Assembly: GCA_900554815.1 (NCBI GenBank)
Contig: USIO01000003.1
Span: forward strand, 1 to 64,000
From: an uncultured Clostridium sp.
GTDB lineage: Bacteria; Bacillota; Clostridia; TANB77; CAG-508
Length of the DNA stretch: 64,000 nucleotides
Reading direction: 5' to 3'
This document shows positions 44,371-54,014 of this stretch, one piece after another; positions within the stretch are counted from its first letter, which is position 1; every line of letters begins with the position of its first letter. The notes beneath the pieces were generated by a model. The model saw only the letters and a list, made by a program, of their open reading frames with translations, searched no databases and was not told where the DNA came from. The position numbers and the translations under genes are program-made.

Positions 44371-46395
44371 ATGGGGAATATTGTTTTACTAGATGACTTA
44401 ACTATTAATAAAATAGCGGCAGGAGAAGTAATAGAAAGGCCGGCATCTGTAGTAAAAGAATTAGTAGAAAATTCTATCGATGCTGGTGCAACTAAAATAG
44501 ATATAGAAATAAAAAATGGAGGAATATCTTATATACGTATTACAGACAACGGAAGTGGTATTGCACCAGACGATATGGAAATAGCATTTGAAAGACATGC
44601 CACTAGTAAAATAAGAAATGCAGAAGACTTAAACACAGTAATTTCCATGGGGTTTAGAGGAGAAGCATTAGCTAGCATTGCTGCAATTGCAAATGTAGAA
44701 ATGGTATCTAGAAAACCGGAAAATAGTATTGGGTATAAAATAGTAGTTGAAGGGGGAAAAATACTAGAAAAAAGTGAATTTGGTTGCCCAACAGGAACAA
44801 CAATTACTGTAAAAAATTTATTCTTTAATACTCCAGTTAGATACAAATTCTTGAAAAAAGACTATACAGAAGCAGGCTATATAGAAGACTTTGTAACTAG
44901 ACTTGCTTTAGTAAACAAAAATATAGCTCTAAAATTTATAAATACAGGAAAAACAGTACTTCAAACTTCGGGAGATGGAAACATAAAAAGTATTTTATAC
45001 AATATTTATGGAAAAGATATTTCTTCTGGAGTTGTAGATGTAGACTACACTTATGAAGATATTCGTGTAACCGGTGTTACAGGAAAACCAGAAATTGCTC
45101 GCTCAAATAAAGCTAACCAAATATTTTTTGTAAATAAAAGATATATAAAAGACAAAACATTATCAGCTGCTATAGAACAAGCATACAAGGGACTGGTTAC
45201 CATTGGAAAATTTGCATTTTGTGTTTTAAACATAGAATTAAGCCCAGATAAAGTAGATGTAAATGTTCATCCAGCAAAATTAGAAGTTAGATTTTCGGAT
45301 GAATCAAAAATTTTTAAAGCAGTATTTCATGCTATTAAAAATGGACTATTAGGAGAAGAACTAGTAAAAAACACAGAAAAAGAAGAACAAGAAGAAACAG
45401 TAGAAACTATAGCACCAATAAAAACAGAAGTTGAAGAAAAAACAATAAAAATTCCAACACTATTTTCTAGGCCAAAAGAAAAAATAGAAAGTGCCCAAGA
45501 AAGAGAAAACATAATTGAAGAACTATTTAAAAATAAAACAATTGAAGAAAAAAGAGAAGAACCAGAAAAAGTTGTAAAACAAGATGTAGTAACACCAACA
45601 GAAGAACAAGTGGAACAAATGACTAATATAATTGTAAACACTACAAATAATAACCAAATAAAAGAAAACTCGGAAAAATTTACAGAAATGTATACTAAAA
45701 TGTTTGGAAAAACTCCAATAACTAAAACACAGGAAGAAAGAATTGACTATAATAATATGAAATTAGAAGATGGAAAAAAATTATCCATTTTTGAAGAAAA
45801 AGAAAACTATCAAAGATTGCCAGATTATAAAATAGTGGGAATTATATTCTCTACTTATATTATTTTAGAAATGAAAGATGAAATCTATATTTTAGATCAA
45901 CATGCTGCACACGAAAGAATTATGTACGAAAAAGTAAAAAAGAACTTTTATGCTGATGGACAAAAAGACTCACAATTAATGTTGGTGCCAGATGTAATTA
46001 CACTAACTTATAAAGAAATGGCGATTGTTAAAGAAAATATAGCAATGTTTGAAAAAGCAGGTTTTACACTAGAAGAATTTGGAGACAATACCATTAAACT
46101 AACAGGAGTGCCTAATATTTGCATAGAATTAAACACAAAACAATTATTTTTAGATATATTAGATGAAATAGATACTGTTGCAATTACAGCAAGACAAGAA
46201 AAAGAGGATAAATTTATTGCTACAATAGCTTGTAAGGCAGCAGTAAAAGCAAATATGAAATTAGATATAAAAGAAATAGATAGCCTAATGAAAGAACTAT
46301 TAGTATTACCAAATCCATTTACTTGTCCACATGGAAGACCAACAGCTATAAAAATGAGTAAAACAGATATAGAAAAAAAATTTAATAGAAGGTAG
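44371..46395 (+). CDS. mutL: DNA mismatch repair protein MutL (endonuclease type)
   Basis: 674 residues. GHKL ATPase motifs: VVKELVENSIDAGAT, DNGSGIAPDD, RHATSKI, MGFRGEALASIAAIANV. A variable acidic/Lys-rich linker (about 330-470) precedes the C-terminal domain with the endonuclease motif DQHAAHERIMYE and the metal-site parts ACKAAVKANM and CPHGRPT, so it is the nicking type found in bacteria without MutH. mutS is not in the window. Start after AAAGGGGGAAAATAA. The next gene begins seven bases later. Confidence 0.97.
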   Translation: MGNIVLLDDLTINKIAAGEVIERPASVVKELVENSIDAGATKIDIEIKNGGISYIRITDNGSGIAPDDMEIAFERHATSKIRNAEDLNTVISMGFRGEALASIAAIANVEMVSRKPENSIGYKIVVEGGKILEKSEFGCPTGTTITVKNLFFNTPVRYKFLKKDYTEAGYIEDFVTRLALVNKNIALKFINTGKTVLQTSGDGNIKSILYNIYGKDISSGVVDVDYTYEDIRVTGVTGKPEIARSNKANQIFFVNKRYIKDKTLSAAIEQAYKGLVTIGKFAFCVLNIELSPDKVDVNVHPAKLEVRFSDESKIFKAVFHAIKNGLLGEELVKNTEKEEQEETVETIAPIKTEVEEKTIKIPTLFSRPKEKIESAQERENIIEELFKNKTIEEKREEPEKVVKQDVVTPTEEQVEQMTNIIVNTTNNNQIKENSEKFTEMYTKMFGKTPITKTQEERIDYNNMKLEDGKKLSIFEEKENYQRLPDYKIVGIIFSTYIILEMKDEIYILDQHAAHERIMYEKVKKNFYADGQKDSQLMLVPDVITLTYKEMAIVKENIAMFEKAGFTLEEFGDNTIKLTGVPNICIELNTKQLFLDILDEIDTVAITARQEKEDKFIATIACKAAVKANMKLDIKEIDSLMKELLVLPNPFTCPHGRPTAIKMSKTDIEKKFNRR

Positions 46396-46401
46396 AAAAA
46401 A

Positions 46402-47320
46402 ATGAAACCACAAGTGATTGTAATTGCTGGACCTACTGCATCACGGAAAAACTAAATTATCTATTGAACTGGCAAAACAAATTAATGGAGAAATTGTATC
46501 TGCAGATTCTATGCAAATTTATAAAGATATGACAATTGGTACAGCAAAACCAAGTGAAAAAGAAATGCAAGGAATAAAACATTATTTAATAGACAATATT
46601 TTGCCAAACCAAAGATATAGCGTATCTGACTATAAAAAAGATGCAACAAAAGCAATTGAAGAAATTTGTAATAAAAATAAAACACCAATAGTTGTAGGTG
46701 GAACAGGTTTATATATTGATTCTCTTATTTATAATATAGAATATCCAAAATTAATATTAGATGAAAAATATAGAGAACATTTAAATAAAATAATAGAACA
46801 ACAAGGACTAGAAGCACTATATAAAAAAGCTCTAGAAATTGATCCACAATCAATGAAAAAAATTAGTATTAACGATAAAAAAAGGATTATGCGTGTTTTG
46901 GAAATTTTTCATCAAACAGGGAAAACAAAGACAGAACAAGAAATAGAATCTAGAAAAATACAGACACCATATAATTACAAAGCTTTTGCTATATACATAG
47001 ATAGAGAAATTTTATATGATAGAATAAATAAAAGAGTAGATAACATGATAAAAAGTGGACTAATAGAGGAAGTTAAAAATTTACTTATTAAATACAAAAG
47101 TTTTCCAACGGCACTACAGGGACTAGGCTATAAGGAAACAAAGCAATATTTAAATGGGGAAATAACAAAAACAGAAATGATAGACAAAATAAAACAAGAA
47201 AGTAGAAGATATGCAAAAAGGCAACTTACATGGTTTCGAAAAAATAAAAATATTATTTGGCTAAATGGAATGGACGATTTAGAAAAAAATATTTCTATAA
47301 TTATAGAACAAATGAGGTGA
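46402..47320 (+). CDS. miaA: tRNA dimethylallyltransferase MiaA, one CGG +1 site
   Basis: About 305 residues. Adds the isopentenyl group to A37 of tRNAs reading UNN codons. Starts MKPQVIVIAGPTAS; the shift at 46444 gives GKTKLSIELAKQINGEIVSADSMQIYKDMTIGTAKP, completing the P-loop GPTASGKT and the catalytic Asp region. Further motifs: IVVGGTGLYIDSLIY and FPTALQGLGYKE. Unshifted reading stops three codons after the CGG. The mutL-miaA order is common. Confidence 0.95.
46444..46446 (+). other. CGG +1 recoding site in miaA (P-loop)
   Basis: TCA CGG AAA AAC TAA; the shift creates GPTASGKTKL. The glycine is invariant in the family. Confidence 0.92.
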
Positions 47321-47328
47321 GAACGCTT

Positions 47329-48584
47329 TTGAAAGAACAGCTTTCTAAAACTAAAAAAAAGCAAAACATAAACATAAATATAAATTGGAAAAAAGTAATT
47401 TTAATTAGCATAATAGCTGGAGTTGGAATTTACTTTATTATAGTTTTATATGGATTAGTAAAAAAACCAACAAATATATTTATGGTGGAAAATCGGAATA
47501 CTTAGTCAGGAAGAAGATTGTATTCGGATACATTATAAGAGAAGAAACAGTATTAAAAGGGCAAAATTATAAAAATGGTATGGTAAAAATAAAAACAGAA
47601 GGCGAAAGAGTAGAAAAAGGAGGAATTGTATTTAGATATTATACAAAAGGCGAAAACGATTTAATAAAAAAGATAGAAGAATTAGATATAAAAATAGATG
47701 AAGCACTACAAAAAGAAAATACAGTTTATCCTAGTGATATAAAAATATTAGAAAATAAAATAGACGAAAAATTAAATGAATTATATGGAAAAAATTCTTT
47801 AAGCAAAATTAATGAAATAAAAAAAGAAATCGAAGAATCAATTACAAAAAAAGCACAAATTGTTGGAGATGCTAGTTCATCTGGATCTTATGTAAAAAAA
47901 CTAATTAATGAAAGAGCAGAATATGAAAACCAACTAAATTCAGGAACAGAAAGCATAATCTCAGAAAATGCTGGAATAGTTTCTTATAAAGTAGATGGAC
48001 TAGAAAATGTTTTAACTCCAAATGATTTTAGCAATATTAATAGTCAACTATTAGAAGATTTAAATTTACGAACAGGACAAATTATAGAATCAAATGAAGA
48101 AAGTGGAAAAGTTATTAATAACTTTCAATTTTATATAGCAGCTATTATGAATTCAAAAGAAGCAAAAGAATCAGAAGTAGGAGATAACTTAGAACTAAGA
48201 ATAGCCTCATCTAAGGAAATTGATGCAGAAATAGTACATATTGTAGAAGAAAATCAAAAAAGAGTTATTATTTTTAAAACAAACCAATACTTACCAGAAC
48301 TAATTAGCTATAGAAAAGTTTCTATAGAAGTAATATGGTGGAGTGATGAGGGACTAAAAATCCCAAATTCAGCTATAACTTTGGAAGGAGATTTGGCATA
48401 TGTAACTAGAAATAGAGCGGGATATTTAGACAAAATTCTAGTAAAAATATTAAGGAAAAACGAAAATTATTCAATTGTTGGCAGTTATAAAACCGAGGAA
48501 TTAAAAGAACTAGGCTATACAGATAAACAAATATTAAATATGAAAAAAATTGCTTTATATGATGAAATACTATTAAATGAGTAA
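47329..48584 (+). CDS. HlyD-like membrane protein of the division cluster, two CGG +1 sites
   Basis: About 417 residues after two joins. The start is TTG after ATGAGGTGAGAACGC. A Lys-rich cytoplasmic N-terminus and one membrane helix (VILISIIAGVGIYFIIVLYGLV) precede a periplasm-adaptor-like region with coiled coil (ELDIKIDEALQKENT and onward) and beta-rich flanks. The two shifts (47494, 47525) give ENGILSQEEDCIGYIIREETVLKG, joining the helix to the first beta domain. Similar HlyD-like proteins occur beside sepF in Clostridia, as I recall; the function is not established. Confidence 0.8.
47494..47496 (+). other. CGG +1 recoding site 1 in the HlyD-like gene
   Basis: AAT CGG AAT ACT TAG; the shift gives ENGILSQEED. 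Unshifted reading stops three codons later. Confidence 0.82.
47525..47527 (+). other. CGG +1 recoding site 2 in the HlyD-like gene
   Basis: ATT CGG ATA, ten codons after site 1; the shift gives CIGYIIREETVLKG and joins the long downstream frame. Confidence 0.85.
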
Positions 48585-48713
48585 TTGTTACAAAAATATT
48601 ACAGAGATATTAATTTTACATTACAAACAAATCAAGGTATTGACAATAAAATAAAAAAGATAGATACTTATTATATCACAATACCAAGGAGAAATTTTAG
48701 GAGGTTTTTTAAA

Positions 48714-49169
48714 ATGGGTAATACAGTAGTAAACAGAGTTTTAGACTTTTTTAGAGCAGATAATAATGCAGAAGAAGAGGAAGAAGAAGTAGAAAATGCA
48801 TATGGATACGAAGAAGAAGAGCAAGAAGAACAAGAAAAAGGTTTTTTTGGCAGAAAAAATAAAGTAGTTAATATGCCACAAACACAAGTTAAAATGAAAA
48901 TATGTAAACCTACTAGTTTTGAACAATCAGAAGAAATTTGTAATGAATTAAAAGAAAAAAAATCAATTATTGTAAATTTAGAGTATGTTAACAAAGATGT
49001 TGCAAGACGCATTGTTGACTTTATTAGCGGAGCAGTTCATGCTTTAGATGGACATATTGAAAAAATATCTAATTCAATATTTTTAGTTGCACCTTTTAAT
49101 TATGAAATTGTAAATGATATGGCAAGAGAAGAAATAAAAAATAAATTATCTGTATCTTGGTTAAAATAA
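48714..49169 (+). CDS. sepF: Cell division protein SepF
   Basis: 151 residues. SepF binds FtsZ and the membrane at the septum. An N-terminal amphipathic segment (MGNTVVNRVLDFFRA) and an acidic linker lead to the SepF domain: KICKPTSFEQSEEICNELKEKKSIIVNLEYVNKDVARRIVDFISGAVHALDGHIEKISNSIFLVAP. The ATG at 48714 follows TTAGGAGGTTTTTTAAA; longer in-frame starts are not supported. Confidence 0.96.
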   Translation: MGNTVVNRVLDFFRADNNAEEEEEEVENAYGYEEEEQEEQEKGFFGRKNKVVNMPQTQVKMKICKPTSFEQSEEICNELKEKKSIIVNLEYVNKDVARRIVDFISGAVHALDGHIEKISNSIFLVAPFNYEIVNDMAREEIKNKLSVSWLK

Positions 49170-49206
49170 TTTAAACATATTAAAAAATTAAAATAGGGAG
49201 GAAACC

Positions 49207-49656
49207 ATGCTAACACCTTTAGATATAGAAAACAAAAAATTTTCCAAGCAAATGATGAATGGATATAATGTAGACGAAGTAGATGATTTCTTAGATGAAC
49301 TAACAGCTGACTACGAAAAATTATATAAAGAAAATAGTGAGATAAAAACAAAAGTAGAAGAAATGGAAAACAATCTAAGCAAATATAGAAATATAGAAAC
49401 TACATTGCAAAACACATTAATGATTGCACAAACAACGGCAGAAGAAGTAAAAAGTGTTGCCCAAAAAGAAGCTGACCAAATATTAAAAAATGCCCAATTA
49501 GAAGCAAAGTCTTCTATAGAGGAATTAAATACACAAATTATTGCAAAAAAACAAGAATTCGAAGAAGTAAAAAAACAAATTGATGTATATAAAGCAAAAA
49601 TAGAAGCACTACTAATTTCTCAGTTAGAATTATTAAAAGATATAAAAGAAGGATAA
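49207..49656 (+). CDS. divIVA: Cell-division/polarity protein DivIVA
   Basis: 149 residues. N-terminal membrane-binding domain MLTPLDIENKKFSKQMMNGYNVDEVDDFLDEL, then two coiled-coil stretches to the C-terminus. It recognises curved membrane at the septum and poles. Start follows TAGGGAGGAAACC. The sepF-divIVA order is conserved in Firmicutes. Confidence 0.96.
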   Translation: MLTPLDIENKKFSKQMMNGYNVDEVDDFLDELTADYEKLYKENSEIKTKVEEMENNLSKYRNIETTLQNTLMIAQTTAEEVKSVAQKEADQILKNAQLEAKSSIEELNTQIIAKKQEFEEVKKQIDVYKAKIEALLISQLELLKDIKEG

Positions 49657-49734
49657 GGAAAATACTTTATTCTTTTAAAATAACTAATATATACAATTCT
49701 TGCATATGATAAAATAATATAAAAGGAGTAAAAC

Positions 49735-49794
49735 ATGAAAAAACTGGAAAGCGTTGGGAGAGTAACACACACACACACACACACACACAAGTAA
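49735..49794 (+). CDS. Short leader-like ORF containing an (AC)12 microsatellite
   Basis: 19 codons, MKKLESVGRVTHTHTHTHK, with AAAGGAGTAAAAC as ribosome site. Twelve AC units (49765-49788) encode alternating Thr and His. A strong hairpin with T-run follows at 49822-49870. The arrangement resembles a leader peptide plus attenuator, or a gene switched by repeat slippage. It may equally be a relic. Nothing downstream is an amino-acid biosynthesis gene. Confidence 0.45.
   Translation: MKKLESVGRVTHTHTHTHK
49765..49788 (+). repeat. Dinucleotide microsatellite (AC)12
   Basis: Twelve uninterrupted AC units inside a short ORF with a good ribosome site. Loss or gain of one unit shifts the frame by two bases. 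Confidence 0.95.
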
Positions 49795-49821
49795 AATATA
49801 ATAAAAGAGAATAAGATAGGT

Positions 49822-49870
49822 AAAACGTCTATCGTTTTTGTAGTATGCAAAAACATAGGCGTTTTTTTTG
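49822..49870 (+). terminator. Terminator after the microsatellite ORF
   Basis: AAAACGTCTAT pairs with ATAGGCGTTTT, and an inner GTTTTTG with CAAAAAC; eight Ts follow. Confidence 0.88.
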
Positions 49871-49996
49871 CAGTTCTATAAACTTTAAAATTACAACTTT
49901 AACAATAACAAATCAATTATAAACACAAATAAAACAATACTTAAAAGAACATACTATAGGAATTATAAAAGTGCAGAAATAAAGGAGGAAATTAAA

Positions 49997-50287
49997 GTGT
50001 ATAAAACAAAAAGTAAAAAAGGAATAACACTAGTATCATTAGTAATAACAATAATAGTGCTAATGATACTAGCAGGAGTGGCAATAAGCCTAGCAACAGG
50101 GCAAGATAGCATATTTAGTAAAGCAAATGAGGCAGCAAGCAAATGGAACGAAAGTGCAGAAAAAGAAAAAAACACATTAGGAGACTTAATTTATGAATTA
50201 AATAGTAGGTCGATGGTAGAAGTAACAGACAATAATGTATGGGAGTTAACCTTCACATATATAATGTATTGCTATATCCATAATTAA
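49997..50287 (+). CDS. Short prepilin-like protein
   Basis: 96 residues. The N-terminus MYKTKSKKGITLVSLVITIIVLMILAGVAISLATGQ is a type IV prepilin-like signal: Lys-Lys-Gly before Ile, then a hydrophobic helix. Family members are usually longer; here the protein ends soon after a short coiled segment, in NVWELTFTYIMYCYIHN, which looks degraded. Probably truncated. The GTG start follows AAAGGAGGAAATTAAA. Confidence 0.7.
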   Translation: MYKTKSKKGITLVSLVITIIVLMILAGVAISLATGQDSIFSKANEAASKWNESAEKEKNTLGDLIYELNSRSMVEVTDNNVWELTFTYIMYCYIHN

Positions 50288-50294
50288 ATAAATA

Positions 50295-50332
50295 GCAAAA
50301 AAGTTCCTTTATATTTAAGGGACTTTTTTTGC
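50295..50332 (+). terminator. Terminator after the prepilin-like gene
   Basis: GCAAAAAAGTTCC pairs with GGGACTTTTTTTGC around an AT loop. Confidence 0.85.
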
Positions 50333-50493
50333 TGTAATTATTGCCAAAACTCATATAATAAGATATAATACATGCATATTATGTAATATTGTTACAGCCG
50401 TATTAAAACTATGTTACAATTGTGTTAATAATATTGACATATTAATATTATTTAATAAAATATAAATATATTGAGTATTATTTAAGGAAAAAT

Positions 50494-51045
50494 ATGAGGA
50501 TTATTAGTGGAATTGCAAAAGGTACAAAACTGTATACTTTAAAAGGAGATAATACAAGACCAACTTTAGACAGAGTTAAAGAAGCTTTATTTAATAAAAT
50601 TAATTTTCAACTTGAAAATGCTGTTATATTAGATTTATTTGCTGGAAGTGGGGCATTAGGGTTAGAAGCTTTAAGTAGAGGTGCAAAGTATGCTTACCTT
50701 GGAGAAAATTCCTATGAGGCAGCAAATATAATAAAACAAAATATTCAAAAAACTAAAATGCAAGATAAAACAAGCTTAATTGTAAAAGATTATAATAAAG
50801 TTTTAAACGACTTAAAAAATATAAAGTTTGATATTATTTTTTTAGATCCACCATACAATACAAATTACGATATTGAAGCAATTATATTTATACTAGAAAA
50901 CAATTTATTACAAGATAATGGACTTATTATATTAGAGACAGATTCCAAAGAAAAAGAAGATAAATTAAAAAAAATAAATATAAAAATTGATGACGCTAGA
51001 AAATATGGCAGAGTCAAACTGCTATTTTTGAGTCGAAAGGGGTAA
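50494..51045 (+). CDS. rsmD: 16S rRNA (guanine966-N2)-methyltransferase RsmD
   Basis: 183 residues. SAM-binding motif VILDLFAGSGALGLEALSRGAKYAYLGE and catalytic IIFLDPPYNTNYD are intact, and the N-terminal MRIISGIAKGTKLYTLKGDNTRPTLDRVKEALFNKI is typical. Start after AAGGAAAAAT. coaD, which often follows, is replaced by a coiled-coil gene. Confidence 0.95.
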   Translation: MRIISGIAKGTKLYTLKGDNTRPTLDRVKEALFNKINFQLENAVILDLFAGSGALGLEALSRGAKYAYLGENSYEAANIIKQNIQKTKMQDKTSLIVKDYNKVLNDLKNIKFDIIFLDPPYNTNYDIEAIIFILENNLLQDNGLIILETDSKEKEDKLKKINIKIDDARKYGRVKLLFLSRKG

Positions 51046-51053
51046 AAAAACTA

Positions 51054-51491
51054 ATGGAAATTTTCACACTACTTGAAACTTTAGAAGATATATTAGAAAG
51101 AAGCAAAAGCATACCTTTCTCTGGAAAAGGAATTGTAGATAAGGAAGAAATACTAGAAATTATAAAGGAAATTCGACTAAAACTTCCTGATGAATTAAAA
51201 CAGGCAAAATGGGTAAAAGAAGAAAGACAGCGTATTATTGAAGAAGCACAAAAAGAAGCAGACGGTATTGTAAAAGAAGCAGAAAATAGAATAATTGCTA
51301 TGATTGATGAACACGAAATAACCAGAAAAGCTTATGAACAAAAAGCAGAAATTATAGAAACTGCAAACGAAATGTCTAGAGAAATTTCTAAAGGAACAAA
51401 AGACTATGCAGATAATGTTTTGATGGAACTAGAAGCAACATTAGAAGAAGCTCTAAAAACAATTCAAAATAATAGAAGAGAATTAAAATAA
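51054..51491 (+). CDS. Coiled-coil protein, DivIVA-like, unknown function
   Basis: 145 residues, starting MEIFTLLETLEDILERSKSIPFSGKGIVDKEEILEIIKEI and continuing as a long Glu/Lys-rich coiled coil (about 55-140). Proteins of this type next to rsmD in Clostridia are often annotated only as ATPase or hypothetical; I see no ATPase motif. Only eight bases separate it from rsmD. Confidence 0.6.
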   Translation: MEIFTLLETLEDILERSKSIPFSGKGIVDKEEILEIIKEIRLKLPDELKQAKWVKEERQRIIEEAQKEADGIVKEAENRIIAMIDEHEITRKAYEQKAEIIETANEMSREISKGTKDYADNVLMELEATLEEALKTIQNNRRELK

Positions 51492-51508
51492 AGTCGGTGT
51501 TAAGAACA

Positions 51509-51549
51509 AACCAGAAATAAGAGAATTTTCTCTCCGATTTCTGGTTTTT
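51509..51549 (+). terminator. Terminator before ftsK
   Basis: AACCAGAAAT and ATTTCTGGTT pair around an 18-base loop, followed by TTT. Confidence 0.85.
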
Positions 51550-51612
51550 ATTATAATGACATACTAAAAACAAAATTTGTTAGAACAAATTTTCAAGGAG
51601 GAATAAAAAACA

Positions 51613-53942
51613 GTGGCAAGAAGAAAAAAGAAAAAACAAGCTATAAGTAAAGATGTAATTGTAGTAGCACTAATTGTTCTATCTGTTTTGTTTGCTGTTT
51701 TAATTTATGGATCAGCAGGAACTATTGGAAAAACAATTAATCCTATTTTAGGTGGACTAATAGGATACATAAAGTATATTTTACCACTTGCTACATTTGC
51801 AGTGGCTATTTATATTGCATGTGATGATAAAAAATATATAGTTTCTAAACTAGTTCAATGTGCAATATTTTTAATTTGTATAACAGTAATACTTTCTACT
51901 TATCAAATTTCTAATGGAAATATTACAAATAATAATGGATTTTTAGCTGCAATAGAAGAAGGATATGAATTAGGAAGTAAAAATGTAGGTGGAGGAGCAA
52001 TAGGCACAGTCATTGCAATACCACTAAGCAATATGCTTAGTCCAGTAGGAACAGTTATATTATCTATAGGAGTATTAGTTATTTTATTTGTATTTATGTT
52101 TGGAATTAAACCTTCGGAGTTTTTAGCTTCGGCAGTAAAAAAAGCAGAAGAGAAAAAAGAAGAAATAAAAGAAGAAAAAATAAAAAACAAAGAACTTAAA
52201 TTAAAACTAAGTGAAGAACAAAAAAATATTAAAAAGCACATAATACCAGAAGAAGTATTAGAAGATCAAATTACAATTAATTTAGGAAAGATGCATCAAG
52301 AACCTAAAAAATATGAACATGATGCAAATCTTATTCCAGAAAAGAAAAATAATCCAAATGAATTAGAAAACCTATTTAAAAAAGAACAAGAAATTAAAGA
52401 AGAAAAAACAAAGGAAGTATTACAATTAGAACATACTTTAACAGTAGAAGAAGAGCACTACGAATTCCCTCCAATTGAGTTACTAAGCGAAGGAAAGCCA
52501 ACCCAAATGAAGGGGGGAAAAAAGGCAGTCACAGATACAGCAACAAAATTGCAAAAAACTTTATACAGTTTTGGTGTTTCTGCAAAAGTAGAAAATGTTT
52601 CTATAGGACCTGCAATTACAAGATATGAATTAAAACCAGCAGAAGGTGTAAGAGTAAGTAAAATAGCCAACTTAGCAGACGATATTGCTTTAAACTTGGC
52701 AGCAGAAAGTATTAGAATTGAAGCTCCAATTCCAGGGAAACAAGCTGTTGGAATAGAAATTCCAAATAAAGAAAAAGAAATAGTACATTTAAGGGATATT
52801 ATAGACACAGAAAAATTTAAAGACGACAAATCTAAATTAGCATTTGCCTTGGGAAAAAGTGTTACTGGAGAAGAAATAATTGCAGATATTGCTAAAATGC
52901 CACATGTATTAATTGCAGGTGCTACTGGCTCTGGAAAAAGTGTATGTATTAATACATTAATTACAAGTATTATTTATAAGGCAAAACCTAGTGAAGTAAA
53001 ATTAGTAATGGTAGATCCAAAGGTTGTAGAATTATCTGTATATAATGGAATACCACATTTATTGATCCCCGTGGTAACAGATCCTAAAAAAGCAGCAGGA
53101 GCTTTATCGTGGGCAGTACAAGAAATGGTAAATAGATACAGCCTTTTTGCAGCAAAGGGTGTAAGAGATATTAAAGGCTACAATGAAGAACTAGAAAAAG
53201 AAAATGGTGGAGAAAAACTACCTCAAATTGTTATTATTATTGATGAATTAGCAGATTTAATGATGGTAGCACCAAATGATGTAGAAGATGCTATTTGTAG
53301 ATTGGCTCAAATGGCAAGAGCAGCAGGAATGCACTTAGTAATTGCAACTCAAAGACCTTCTGTGGATGTAATTACAGGAATTATTAAAGCAAATATTCCA
53401 TCTAGAATTGCATTTGCAGTTTCTTCTGGAGTTGATTCAAGAACAATTTTAGATAGTGTTGGTGCAGAAAATTTATTAGGCAAAGGAGATATGCTTTTTG
53501 CCCCAGTTGGAATTCCAAAACCAATTAGAGTACAAGGAGCTTTTATATCAGACAAAGAAGTAGAAAAAATAGTTGATTTCTTAAAATCAAACGGGGAAGT
53601 TTCCTATAGTGAAGATATTTTGGAAACAATTGAAAATGCTAATAAATCTGAAAAAGAAATAGAAGAAGACAGTCAAGACGATTCTGATCCATTATTAATG
53701 GAAGCAATTGATACTGTTGTTGAATCTCGGACAAGCATCTACATCATTTATTCAAAGAAGGTTTAAAGTTGGATATGCAAGAGCTGGCAGAATTATGGAC
53801 CAAATGGAACAAAGGGGAATTATTTCTGGTTACCAAGGTAGTAAACCTCGAGAGGTATTAGTAACAAAAGAAAGATGGCAAGAACTAAAAATGGGACAGA
53901 CTACGCGGAGAAAATAATGAAAAACCTTCAGACCAGGTATAA
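51613..53942 (+). CDS. ftsK: DNA translocase FtsK/SpoIIIE, two CGG +1 sites
   Basis: About 775 residues. Four membrane helices in the first 170 residues, a charged linker, then the RecA-like motor: Walker A PHVLIAGATGSGKSVCINTLI, VDPKVVELSVYNGIPHLL, IVIIIDELADLMM, and ATQRPSVDVITGIIKANIPSRIAFAVSS. The shift at 53728 gives VVESGQASTSFIQRRFKVGYARAGRIMDQMEQRGIISG, the DNA-orienting gamma winged helix; without it this domain is lost. A second CGG at 53906 lies near the end; the shift adds GENNEKPSDQV instead of RRK, not conserved either way. GTG start after AAGGAGGAATAAAAAACA. Moves chromosomes at division or into the forespore. Confidence 0.95.
53728..53730 (+). other. CGG +1 recoding site 1 in ftsK
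   Basis: TCT CGG ACA; the shift gives ESGQASTSFIQRRFKVGYARAGRI, the conserved gamma domain. Confidence 0.92.
53906..53908 (+). other. CGG +1 recoding site 2 in ftsK (C-terminal tail)
   Basis: ACG CGG AGA AAA TAA; the shift extends the tail by a few residues to 53942. No conservation decides here, so this is the weakest of the 20 sites. Confidence 0.55.
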
Positions 53943-53968
53943 GTAATAATTTTAAAAATATTACTTTT
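53941..53968 (+). terminator. Possible weak terminator after ftsK
   Basis: AAGTAATA and TATTACTT pair, followed by a short T-stretch (TTTTGG). Confidence 0.4.
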
Positions 53969-54014
53969 GGTTATTATTTTATGTACAATAAGACAAAATA
54001 AAAAGGGAGATACA

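Noticed and set aside
49765..49788. CRISPR-like repeat
   Set aside because: A continuous dinucleotide run without spacers.
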